34,080 nucleotides of DNA from CAZLNO01 sp964561005 (GTDB lineage Bacteria > Pseudomonadota > Alphaproteobacteria > Kiloniellales > Rhodovibrionaceae), in contig CAZLNO010000030.1 in NCBI GenBank assembly GCA_964561005.1, positions 1 to 34,080 on the forward strand, given 5' to 3'. Below are positions 23,408 through 33,333 of this stretch, piece by piece. Below the pieces are notes generated by a model. The model was given only the letters and a program-made list of their open reading frames with translations. It made no database searches and was not told the origin of the DNA. Each line of letters opens with the position of its first letter. Within the stretch, counting starts at the first letter, position 1. A program made the translations under genes and the position numbers.

Positions 23408-24396
23408 CGGATCTGGTAACCGGCGGCGCCGGCTTTCTCGGGCGGCATGTTGTCCAGGCGCTGCTGGACCAGCGACGCCGGGTGCGCGTGCTGGACCTGC
23501 GCCCCGCGCCGGACCTGCCGGCCGAGGTGGAGGTGTTGCGGGGCTCGGTCACCGACCCCGACACCGTGGCGCGGGCGCTCGAAGGGGTGCGGCGCGTCTT
23601 TCACCTGGCGGCGATCCCGGAACTCTGGGCCGCGGACAAGACGGCGTTCGACCGGGTCAACCGCGGCGGCACCGAGACCCTGCTGGCCGCGGCACGGAAT
23701 TGCCGGCGGCTGGAGGCCTTCGTCCACACCTCCTCCGAGGTGGTGCTGGTGCCGAAACCCGGCCTGCCGCTGCCCGCGCGCCTGGACGAGACGGTCGAGC
23801 TGGGCGCGGACGAGGTCATCGGCCCCTACGCCCGGGGCAAGCGCGCGGCCGAGCTGGCGGTGCTGGCGGCCGCGCGGGCGGGCCTGCCGGCCACGGCGGT
23901 CATCCCGACGATGCCGCTGGGTCCCGGCGACGTCTCGCGCACGCCGCCGACACGGATGATTCTGGACCTGATGGCGGGCCGCACGCCGGCCTACGCGGAG
24001 CTGCTGTTGAACGTCGTGGACGCCCGCGACGCGGCGCGGGGCCACCTGCTGGCCGCCGAGCACGGCGAGCCCGGACAGCGCTACCTGCTGTCCGGCCACA
24101 ACGTGACGATGAGCGCGCTGCTGGCCGAACTGGCGCCCTTCCTGGACCGTCCGGTGCCGCACCGGCGCATCCCGGCCTGGCTGGCCGGCGCCTTCGCCGT
24201 GGTCGACGAGGCCGTGGCGGACCATGTGACCCGCCGGCCGCCGCGCGCGCCCAAGGACGGCGTGACCATCGCCTGCCGCCAGCGTCCCTTCGACAACAGC
24301 CGGGCGCGGGAGGAACTGGGATTCACCACCCGGCCGCTCTCGGTGACACTGCAGGACACCGTGGCGTGGCTGCGCGCCCAGGCGGTGTCAGGCTGA
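23404..24396 (+). CDS. hpnA: Hopanoid-associated sugar epimerase/dehydrogenase HpnA
   Basis: A 330-residue extended short-chain dehydrogenase. The NAD(P) motif TGGAGFLG is at 6-13, the Ser of the catalytic set is in HTSSE (109-112), and the Tyr142-x3-Lys146 pair appears in GPYARGKRA. Later VVDARDAARGHLLA and DNSRAREELGF segments are usual for HpnA. HpnA is found in hopanoid loci and is thought to act on a sugar or hopanoid head group, but its reaction is not settled. Translational coupling to the preceding sulfotransferase is evident from the 4-bp overlap. Confidence 0.87.
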   Translation: MTDLVTGGAGFLGRHVVQALLDQRRRVRVLDLRPAPDLPAEVEVLRGSVTDPDTVARALEGVRRVFHLAAIPELWAADKTAFDRVNRGGTETLLAAARNCRRLEAFVHTSSEVVLVPKPGLPLPARLDETVELGADEVIGPYARGKRAAELAVLAAARAGLPATAVIPTMPLGPGDVSRTPPTRMILDLMAGRTPAYAELLLNVVDARDAARGHLLAAEHGEPGQRYLLSGHNVTMSALLAELAPFLDRPVPHRRIPAWLAGAFAVVDEAVADHVTRRPPRAPKDGVTIACRQRPFDNSRAREELGFTTRPLSVTLQDTVAWLRAQAVSG

Positions 24397-24491
24397 AACC
24401 TGATCTACGAGGCTACGAGGCCGGGGCCACACCACCACCGTAGGGCACGCTTCAGCGCGCCGCGCCCTCGGCAACACAACGCACAACACAA

Positions 24492-24514
24492 CGCCCCTCC
24501 ACGCGGGAGGGGCG
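24492..24514 (-). terminator. Intrinsic terminator downstream of ahcY
   Basis: A 9-bp perfect stem CGCCCCTCC/GGAGGGGCG with a 5-nt loop lies 27 bp past the ahcY stop. On the minus strand it is followed by TTGTGTTGTG, a T-rich though interrupted tail. It also faces the end of hpnA, so may act on both strands. Confidence 0.6.
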
Positions 24515-24540
24515 CTGCGCGACCGGCTCGAAAGGCGCGA

Positions 24541-25836
<1,296 letters not shown>

Positions 25837-25880
25837 GCTCGAATATCCTTGTCGGTTGTCGAGGGTTCACATCGCAGGCG

Positions 25881-25929
25881 CCGGGCGGCGCCGGCGCACG
25901 GTCCCAAGAACCGGCGCCGCGCCGCCCGG
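25881..25929 (-). promoter_or_regulatory. Long imperfect hairpin in the metK-ahcY gap
   Basis: CCGGGCGGCGCCGG (25881-25894) can pair with 25911-25929, which matches it apart from a 5-nt bulge, around a 16-nt loop. It starts 12 bp after the metK stop. With no T run it is more likely an mRNA-stabilising or attenuating structure than a terminator. It does not match any SAH or SAM riboswitch consensus that I can recall. Confidence 0.3.
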
Positions 25930-25940
25930 GCTCGCGCGCC

Positions 25941-27122
<1,182 letters not shown>

Positions 27123-27125
27123 CCG

Positions 27126-27269
27126 TTATCTTCTCCCTTCGTCTCGATCCGGGTTCCGTTCGTCGCTGTCGGCGGCGCCCGACCGGCGCGCGGCGCGCTT
27201 TCCGGCCGCGCGGGCCCGCCGCAATGTCCCTTGAAAGCCCGGCCGCCCCGCGGACAGCCAGTCCGCCAT
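27126..27269 (-). CDS. Possible 47-codon leader ORF upstream of metK
   Basis: An ATG at 27269 opens a 47-codon frame that ends TAA three bases before the metK ATG and contains the metK ribosome-binding site. The product would be Arg/Ala-rich (starting MADWLSAGRPGFQ) and shows only moderate G/C third-position bias, so it may be chance. If translated it could couple or modulate metK. No methionine codon run is present, so classic attenuation on methionine is not indicated. Confidence 0.2.
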   Translation of the reverse strand: MADWLSAGRPGFQGTLRRARAAGKRAARRSGAADSDERNPDRDEGRR

Positions 27270-27333
27270 TGCCAAAACCCCGCCCGGACCGCTCCCCATC
27301 TTTTTGCCGGGAGCGACATCCTTTGGCGGAGAA

Positions 27334-27360
27334 TTGACAACCGCGTCATAAGCATATAAA
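27334..27360 (+). promoter_or_regulatory. Promoter of the sahR-like gene
   Basis: A perfect -35 TTGACA (27334-27339) is followed by TATAAA (27355-27360) at 15 bp; an alternative -10 TAAACA (27357-27362) gives 17 bp. AT-rich in a GC-rich background. The -10 lies inside the dyad operator, so a bound regulator would block it. Confidence 0.6.
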
Positions 27361-27376
27361 CATAGCCTTATGTCGC
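27343..27376. promoter_or_regulatory. Dyad operator in the metK / sahR-like divergent gap
   Basis: A 34-bp interrupted dyad: half-site GCGnCATAAG, then TAT, mirrored by ATA, then CTTATGnCGC. The core CATAAG (27347-27352) pairs with CTTATG (27367-27372), with matched TAT/ATA and GCG/CGC on each side. It overlaps the -10 of the regulator gene and lies just upstream of its coding start. An ArsR-type winged-helix dimer is the natural candidate ligand, giving autoregulation and possibly control of metK-ahcY. Confidence 0.6.
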
Positions 27377-27416
27377 AATGCAAGCGGCAAAGTGGCTGAA
27401 ACCGGAATCCGTACCA

Positions 27417-28391
27417 ATGGACGAACTGCTGCAAGGCCTGCGCGCCGTCGCCGAGAGCACCCGCCTGCGCATTCTGGCGCTGTGCGCGCACGCCGAGCTT
27501 ACGGTCAGCGACCTGACGCAGATCCTGGGCCAGAGCCAGCCGCGCGTGTCGCGGCACCTGAAGCTCATGGTCGACGCCGGGCTGCTCGACCGCTTCCGCG
27601 AGGGCCAGTGGGCGTTCTACCGCATCACCGACCGCGGCGCGGCGGGCAAGCTGGCCGGCACGCTCGTGGACCTGATCCCGGCCGAGGACCCCGCGCACAC
27701 GCTGGACCTGGAGCGCCTGGAGCAGATCAAGGAGGCCCGCGCCCAGGCGGCGGAGGAGTACTTCCGCAAGAACGCCGCGCAGTGGGACGAGCTGCGCAAG
27801 CTCTATGTCGACGACACCGAGGTGGAGGCGGCGCTGCGCCGGCTGGTGCCGCCGCCGGAGGTCGGCGACCTTCTTGATATCGGCACCGGCACCGGCCGCG
27901 TCATCGAGGTCTTCGCCGACCGCTTCGACAAGGCGCTGGGCATCGACCGCTCGCGCGAGATGCTGTCGGTGGCGCGCACCCGCCTGGACCGCCACGGCGT
28001 GCGCAACTGGCAGGTCCGCCAGGCCGACATGTATGCCCTGCCGCTGCCCTCGGCCAGCTTCGACACCGTGACCGTGCACATGGTGCTGCACTACGCCGAG
28101 CAGCCCGCCGACGTCATCGCCGAGGGCGCGCGCGTGCTGCGCCCCGGCGGGCGTCTGATCGTCATCGACTTCGCGCCGCACGACGCGGAGGTGCTGCGCA
28201 GCGAGCATGCGCACCGCCGACTGGGCTTCGCCGACGGCGAGCTGGAGCGCTGGTTCCGCACCGCCGGTCTGGCGCCCGCCGAGCCCGTGCGGCTGCCCGG
28301 ACATTCCCTGACCGTGTGTCTCTGGTGCGGGCGCAAGGCCGCGAACGACACCATCGAGACGCCCGCGCAAGCCGAAAGGAGCGCCCCATGA
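27417..28391 (+). CDS. ArsR-family regulator fused to SAM-dependent methyltransferase domain (SahR-like)
   Basis: A 324-residue two-domain protein. Residues 1-95 are an ArsR/SmtB winged helix (ESTRLRILALCAHAELTVSDL, then recognition helix QSQPRVSRHLKLM near 41-52), without the usual metal-binding Cys. A helical linker (97-145) leads to a class I methyltransferase fold with LLDIGTGTG at 152-160, an acidic strand end at GIDRS (175-179) and a motif IV-like HMVLHYAEQP. The 27417 ATG fits the family; an ATG at 27378 would add 13 residues but adjoins the operator. The stop overlaps the metF ATG (ATGA). SahR is an ArsR regulator of the SAM cycle sensing S-adenosylhomocysteine; context makes this a SahR-like regulator. 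Whether the fused domain senses or catalyses is unknown. Confidence 0.85.
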   Translation: MDELLQGLRAVAESTRLRILALCAHAELTVSDLTQILGQSQPRVSRHLKLMVDAGLLDRFREGQWAFYRITDRGAAGKLAGTLVDLIPAEDPAHTLDLERLEQIKEARAQAAEEYFRKNAAQWDELRKLYVDDTEVEAALRRLVPPPEVGDLLDIGTGTGRVIEVFADRFDKALGIDRSREMLSVARTRLDRHGVRNWQVRQADMYALPLPSASFDTVTVHMVLHYAEQPADVIAEGARVLRPGGRLIVIDFAPHDAEVLRSEHAHRRLGFADGELERWFRTAGLAPAEPVRLPGHSLTVCLWCGRKAANDTIETPAQAERSAP

Positions 28392-29254
28392 CCCCGCCGA
28401 TCCGAGTGAGCTTCGAGTTCTTTCCGCCCGCCGACGACACCGGCGAGCAGCGCCTGTGGACGACGATCGAGAAGCTGGGGCCGCTGGAGCCGATGTTCCT
28501 TTCGGTGACCTACGGCGCCGGCGGCTCCACCCGCGAGCGCACCAACCGCGTCGTCCGCCGCATCCGCGAGGAGCGGCCGGAGACGCCGGCGGCGCACCTG
28601 ACCTGCGTCAACGCCACCCGCGAGGAGGTGGACGAGTTGGCGCAAAGCTGGTGGGACGCCGGTGTGCGCCACATCGTCGCGCTGCGCGGCGACCCGCCGC
28701 AGTGCAGCGGCGGCTACCGGCCGACGCCGGGCGGCTACGCCAACGCGGCGGAGCTGGTGGCCGGGCTGAAGCAAATCGCCGACTTCGACATCTCGGTCGC
28801 CGCCTATCCGGAGATCCACCCGGATTCGCCTTCGCTGGAGGCCGACCTGGACAACCTCAAGCGCAAGATCGACAACGGCGCCAGTCGGGCGATGACGCAG
28901 TTCTTCTTCGAGCCGGAGATGTTCCTGCGCTTTCGCGACCGCGCCGTGCGTCACGGCATCGACGCCAAGCTGATCCCCGGCATCATGCCGGTGTTCAACT
29001 TCAAGAAGGTGGCCGCCTTCGCCGAGGACTGCGGCACCACGGTGCCGGACTGGCTGCGCCGGACCTTCGACGGCCTGGACGAGGACCCGGAGGCGCGGCA
29101 ACTCGTGGCGGCCAGCGTCGCCGCCGAACTCTGCCGGCAGCTCGCGGCGGAGGGCGTGGACCAGTTCCACTTCTACACCCTCAACCGCCCGGACCTGACC
29201 TACGCCGTCTGCCGCCACCTCGGCCTGAAACCCGCGCTCGACGCGGCGGCGTGA
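28388..29254 (+). CDS. metF: Methylenetetrahydrofolate reductase
   Basis: A 288-residue flavin-dependent TIM-barrel enzyme reducing 5,10-methylene-THF to 5-methyl-THF, the methyl donor for MetH. The N-terminal VSFEFFPP carries the catalytic Glu; SVTYGAGGSTRERT, HLTCVNATREEV, IVALRGDPP (folate/FAD region), AAYPEIHPDS and ITQFFFE-like MTQFFFEPEM with PGIMPVFN follow the family order. AGGAG lies six bases upstream of the ATG, inside the end of the regulator gene, with a 4-bp overlap that implies coupled translation. Confidence 0.96.
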   Translation: MTPPIRVSFEFFPPADDTGEQRLWTTIEKLGPLEPMFLSVTYGAGGSTRERTNRVVRRIREERPETPAAHLTCVNATREEVDELAQSWWDAGVRHIVALRGDPPQCSGGYRPTPGGYANAAELVAGLKQIADFDISVAAYPEIHPDSPSLEADLDNLKRKIDNGASRAMTQFFFEPEMFLRFRDRAVRHGIDAKLIPGIMPVFNFKKVAAFAEDCGTTVPDWLRRTFDGLDEDPEARQLVAASVAAELCRQLAAEGVDQFHFYTLNRPDLTYAVCRHLGLKPALDAAA

Positions 29255-29326
29255 GGCGCACGGCGCGGGACCGGCCCGCGCGGCGGAGTCAAGGAGATGT
29301 ATCAGGGGATGTGGCGCCGACGCCCA

Positions 29327-29421
29327 CACCCCTCTCCCCGGCCCTCTCCCCTCTCCCGCCAGCGGGAGAGGGGAGAGGGAGGGGCCCGCGCGCCGCTAGG
29401 CGCGTGGGAGGGTGAGGGGTG
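29327..29421. repeat. REP-like nested palindrome between metF and metH
   Basis: A perfect 18-bp inverted repeat, CCCTCTCCCCTCTCCCGC (29342-29359) with its complement at 29362-29379, separated by only CA. An outer 8-bp pair CACCCCTC (29327-29334) and GAGGGGTG (29414-29421) flanks it, with a second small GC hairpin near 29386-29405. Such CCCTCTCCC...GGGAGAGGG units are scattered extragenic palindromes in many Proteobacteria. It would form a very stable hairpin in a metF-metH transcript. Confidence 0.75.
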
Positions 29422-29477
29422 AGGGCCGCCGCCGCAGCCTCGGAACAGCGAAATTCACCAAAGGCAGCTTATCAACC

Positions 29478-32400
29478 ATGACCGACATTCTGACGACCCT
29501 GAAGGAACGCGTGCTTCTCTGCGACGGCGGCATGGGCAGCACGGTGCAGAACATGGACCTCGACCTGGACAGGGACTTCCAGGGCGCGGAAAACTGCACC
29601 GAGATCCTGAACCGCACGCGCCCCGACGCGGTGGCGGAAATCCACCGCGGCTTCCTGCGCGCCGGCAGCGACATCGTGCAGACCAACTCCTTCGGCGGCT
29701 CCCCCATCACCCTGGGCGAGTTCGAGCTGTCGGACGAGGCCTTCTCGCTGAACTACCTGGCCGCGCAGATCGCCAAGGAAACCATCGCCGAGTTCGCCGA
29801 GGACGGCCGGCCGCGCTTCGCCCTGGGATCCATCGGGCCGGGGACCAAGCTGCCCAGCCTGGGTCACGTCGACTACGACAGCCTGGAGGAGGCCTTCGCC
29901 AAGCAGGCCGAGGGGCTGAGCGCCGGCGGCGCCGACGCCATCCTGATCGAGACCTGCCAGGACCCGCTGCAGATCAAGGCGGCGGTGAACGGCGCGCGGC
30001 GCGGCTTCAAGCAGTCCGGCATCGAGCTGCCGATCATGGTGCAGGTCACCGTGGAGACCACGGGCACCATGCTGGTCGGCACCGACATCGCCGCCGCCGG
30101 GACGATCCTGTATTCCCTCGGCGTCGACACCCTGGGCCTGAACTGCGCCACCGGCCCGCAGGAGATGGCCGAGCACCTGAAGTGGCTGGCCGAGAACTGG
30201 CCCCGGCCCATCACCATCCAGCCCAACGCCGGGCTGCCGGAGCTGAAGGACGGCGAGACCGTCTATCCGCTGACCCCGCGCGAACTGGCCGACTGGCTCA
30301 GGCGCTTCGTCGCCGAGGACGGCGTCAACATGATCGGCGGCTGCTGCGGCACCACGCCGGAGCACACCGAGACGCTGCACGCCATGCTGCGGGACCTCGC
30401 CCAGGAGCAGGGCCGGGACGACGCGCGTCCGGCGCCGACGCCGCGCGAGACCGAGTGGACGCCGGCGCTGGCCTCGCTCTACACCCCGGTGCCGCTGCGC
30501 CAGGAGAAGGCGTATCTCTCCATCGGCGAGCGTTGCAACGCCAACGGCTCCAAGCGCTTCCGCGAGGCCCAGGATGCCCGGGACTGGGAAACCTGCGTGC
30601 AGCTCGCCAAGGAACAGCAGAAGGAGGGCAGCCACGCGCTGGACGTCTGCACCGCCTTCGTCGGCCGCGACGAGACCGCGGACATGCACGAGGTGGTGAC
30701 GCGGCTGCGCGGTCAGGTGACGCCGCCGCTGGTCATCGACTCGACCGAGCTGGAGGTGCTGGAGAGCGCGCTGAAGCTCTACGGCGGCAAGGCGGCGATC
30801 AACTCGATCAACTTCGAGGACGGCGAGGAGCCGCCGCACAAGCGCCTGGAGCTGGCGCGCAAGTACGGCGCGGCGGTCATCGCGCTGACCATCGACGAGC
30901 AGGGCATGGCCAAGGACGCCGAGCGCAAGGTGGCCGTCGCCAAGCGCCTGCGCGACTTCGCGGTCGAGCACGGCCTGCCGGAGAGCGACCTGATCTTCGA
31001 CCCGCTGACCTTCACGATCTGCACGGGCAACGAGGAGGACCGCGAGCTGGGCCTTCAGACGCTCGACGCCATCGAGCGCATTTCCAAGGAGATGCCCGAC
31101 TGCCAGATCATCCTGGGGCTGTCGAACATCTCCTTCGGCCTCAATCCGGCGGCACGCGGCGTGCTGAACTCGGTGTTCCTGCACGAGGCGCTGCAGCGCG
31201 GGCTGACCGGCGCCATCCTGCACGTCAGCAAGATCAAGCCGCTGCACGCCATTCCCGAGGAGGAGGTCAACGCGGCGCTGGACCTGATCTACAACCGGCG
31301 CGAAGAAGGCGGCCAGGACCCGCTGCACGCCTTCATCGACCTCTTCAGGGGCCGCGAGGGCGAGGTCGAGAAGAAGGCCGAGCGCTCGGAGAAGGTCGAG
31401 GAGCGGCTCTCCCAGCGCATCGTCGACGGCGACACCAACGGCCTGGAGGACGACCTGAACATCGCGCTGGGCGAGTACGAGCCGCTGGACATCATCAACA
31501 ACTTCCTGCTGGACGGCATGAAGGTGGTCGGCGAGCTGTTCGGCGCCGGCAAGATGCAGCTTCCCTTCGTGCTCCAGGCGGCGGAGACGATGAAAACCGC
31601 CGTCGCCTACCTGGAGCCCTACATGGAGCGCACCGAGGGCCAGGAGAAAGGCACCATCGTGCTGGCCACGGTGAAGGGCGACGTGCACGACATCGGCAAG
31701 AATCTCGTGGACATCATCCTCACCAACAACGGCTACAAGGTGGTCAACCTGGGCATCAAGCAGCCGATCCACGACATCCTCAAGGCCGTGCAGGAGCACC
31801 AGGCGGACGCCGTGGGCATGTCGGGGCTGCTGGTGAAGTCCACCGTCATCATGCGCGAGAACCTGGAGGAGATGACCCGCCAGGGCTGGAAGGTGCCGGT
31901 CATGCTGGGCGGCGCGGCGCTCACCCGCAACTACGTCGAGGAGGACTGCGCCAAGGCCTACGGCACCGGCGGCGTGGCCTACGCCCGCGACGCCTTCGAC
32001 GGCCTGACCCTGATGGACAAGGTCAAGAAGGGCGAGTTCGACAGCTTCATCAAGGGCGAGTCCGGCAAGCGCCGCGGCAACACCGGCGAGAAGCGCAAGG
32101 CGCGCGAGCAGCAGGCCGCCAACGACGCCCATGCCCAGATGGACCCGGAGGAGCTGCGCCAGCGCCGCATCGAGCTGTGCAGCAAGGAGCCGATCCCCGA
32201 GCCGCCGTTCTGGGGCGCGACCGTGCTGGCCCGCGTGCCGGCGCGCCAGGTGCTGCCCTACCTGAACGAGCGCATGCTCTACCAGTTCCAGTGGGGCTAC
32301 AAGAAGCAGGGCCGGCGGCTGGACGAGTACATGTCCTGGGCCAAGACCGAGCTGCGGCCGATCCTCCGGCGCATGATGGACATCTGCGTGCAGCAGGACA

Positions 32401-32990
32401 TCCTGGTGCCGCAGGCCTGCTACGGCTACTGGAAGGCCGCCGGCGAGGGCAACGACCTCGTGCTCTTCGAGCCCGACGGCAAGACCGAGGTGACGCGCTT
32501 CACCCTGCCCCGCCAGCCGCGCAAGGACCGGCTGTGCATCGCCGACTATGTGCGCGACATCTCCGAGGGACCGGACAGCCGCGACGTCATCGGCCTGCAG
32601 GTCGTGACCATGGGCCAGGGCGCCAGCGACACCGCGCGGGAGTGGTTCGAGAACGACCGCTACCAGGACTACCTCTACCTGCACGGCCTGGGCGTCGAGA
32701 TGGCCGAGGCCATGGCCGAGTACGTCCACAAGCGCATCCGCGCCGAGCTGGGGTTCGCCAGCGAGGACGCCAAGGACATGGACCAGCTCCTGCAGCAGGG
32801 CTACCGGGGCAGCCGCTACTCCTTCGGCTATCCCGCCTGCCCCAACCTGAAGGACCAGGAGCCGCTGCTGGAACTGCTGGGCGCGCACCGCATCGGCGTC
32901 GAGCTGTCCGACGAATGGCAGCTCCACCCCGAGCAAAGCACCAGCGCCCTCGTCATCCTCAACCCGCACGCCAAGTACTTCGGGGTGTGA
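29478..32990 (+). CDS. metH: Cobalamin-dependent methionine synthase
   Basis: A 1170-residue modular enzyme that methylates homocysteine using 5-methyl-THF through cob(I)alamin. The homocysteine domain (1-320) has the zinc ligands Cys223 (GLNCATG) and Cys289-Cys290 (GGCCGTTPEH). A pterin-binding domain (about 350-620) has IGERCNANGSKRF, DVCTAFVGRDE and FDPLTFTICTG. The B12 cap and binding domain (about 640-880) has DVHDIGKN at 735-742 with the cobalt ligand His737. The C-terminal reactivation domain has RYSFGYPACPNL for SAM binding. The ATG at 29478 is chosen since the frame further upstream overlaps the repeat. All modules are present in one polypeptide. No cobalamin riboswitch was seen upstream. 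Confidence 0.97.
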   Translation: MTDILTTLKERVLLCDGGMGSTVQNMDLDLDRDFQGAENCTEILNRTRPDAVAEIHRGFLRAGSDIVQTNSFGGSPITLGEFELSDEAFSLNYLAAQIAKETIAEFAEDGRPRFALGSIGPGTKLPSLGHVDYDSLEEAFAKQAEGLSAGGADAILIETCQDPLQIKAAVNGARRGFKQSGIELPIMVQVTVETTGTMLVGTDIAAAGTILYSLGVDTLGLNCATGPQEMAEHLKWLAENWPRPITIQPNAGLPELKDGETVYPLTPRELADWLRRFVAEDGVNMIGGCCGTTPEHTETLHAMLRDLAQEQGRDDARPAPTPRETEWTPALASLYTPVPLRQEKAYLSIGERCNANGSKRFREAQDARDWETCVQLAKEQQKEGSHALDVCTAFVGRDETADMHEVVTRLRGQVTPPLVIDSTELEVLESALKLYGGKAAINSINFEDGEEPPHKRLELARKYGAAVIALTIDEQGMAKDAERKVAVAKRLRDFAVEHGLPESDLIFDPLTFTICTGNEEDRELGLQTLDAIERISKEMPDCQIILGLSNISFGLNPAARGVLNSVFLHEALQRGLTGAILHVSKIKPLHAIPEEEVNAALDLIYNRREEGGQDPLHAFIDLFRGREGEVEKKAERSEKVEERLSQRIVDGDTNGLEDDLNIALGEYEPLDIINNFLLDGMKVVGELFGAGKMQLPFVLQAAETMKTAVAYLEPYMERTEGQEKGTIVLATVKGDVHDIGKNLVDIILTNNGYKVVNLGIKQPIHDILKAVQEHQADAVGMSGLLVKSTVIMRENLEEMTRQGWKVPVMLGGAALTRNYVEEDCAKAYGTGGVAYARDAFDGLTLMDKVKKGEFDSFIKGESGKRRGNTGEKRKAREQQAANDAHAQMDPEELRQRRIELCSKEPIPEPPFWGATVLARVPARQVLPYLNERMLYQFQWGYKKQGRRLDEYMSWAKTELRPILRRMMDICVQQDILVPQACYGYWKAAGEGNDLVLFEPDGKTEVTRFTLPRQPRKDRLCIADYVRDISEGPDSRDVIGLQVVTMGQGASDTAREWFENDRYQDYLYLHGLGVEMAEAMAEYVHKRIRAELGFASEDAKDMDQLLQQGYRGSRYSFGYPACPNLKDQEPLLELLGAHRIGVELSDEWQLHPEQSTSALVILNPHAKYFGV

Positions 32991-33004
32991 GGCGGGCCCG
33001 ACCG

Positions 33005-33031
33005 CGGGGCGCAAGGTGGAGCTGCGCCCCG
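33005..33031 (+). terminator. Hairpin just downstream of metH
   Basis: A 9-bp perfect stem CGGGGCGCA/TGCGCCCCG with a 9-nt loop starts 14 bp after the metH stop. It lacks a T tract, but precedes a stronger terminator and may protect the 3' end. Confidence 0.4.
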
Positions 33032-33047
33032 TGGAACACTTGACTTC

Positions 33048-33083
33048 CGGGGCGTGGGCCAGCCCGCGCCCCGAACGTTTTTC
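33048..33083 (+). terminator. Rho-independent terminator of metH
   Basis: A 12-bp stem, CGGGGCGTGGGC with GCCCGCGCCCCG (one G-U pair) around CA, ends at 33073 and is followed by AACGTTTTTC. The GC stem plus T5 tract and the position 58 bp after metH make it the likely end of the regulator-metF-metH transcript. Confidence 0.7.
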
Positions 33084-33106
33084 TCCCGCCTGAGAAGGAA
33101 ACGTTT

Positions 33107-33130
33107 CGGTCGGGAGCAAGCTCCCGACCG
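33107..33130. repeat. Perfect 11-bp palindrome, CGGTCGGGAGC
   Basis: CGGTCGGGAGC and its exact complement are separated by AA. It has no T tract and lies between the metH terminator and the next gene. It looks like a dispersed extragenic palindrome rather than a terminator. The rest of 33131-33333 shows no further gene or clear promoter. Confidence 0.5.
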
Positions 33131-33333
33131 GCGAGTGGGTCAAAGTTGACGCCCGCGGACCCTGTTCCGGGCCGGAACGGTTGTGTCGCGCACCGTGACG
33201 AGCCGGCCATCCCGGCGCCGCCACCGCCACAGGCTGCATAACCCGGCGACATCTGTTAATGTTTCGCGATAGCGCCGTCGATGACGCCGTCACGGCGTCG
33301 GCGGATCGCAAACAACAACGGAGGCCGGGCGCA

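Noticed and set aside
29342..29379. CRISPR repeat or intrinsic terminator
   Set aside because: A single unit with no spacers, and no T tract after the stem.
29255..29477. Cobalamin riboswitch upstream of metH
   Set aside because: No B12-box-like conserved blocks; the gap is explained by the palindromic repeat.
29472..33311. A 1279-codon minus-strand frame opposite metH
   Set aside because: Antisense to a full-length, motif-complete metH; typical shadow composition.
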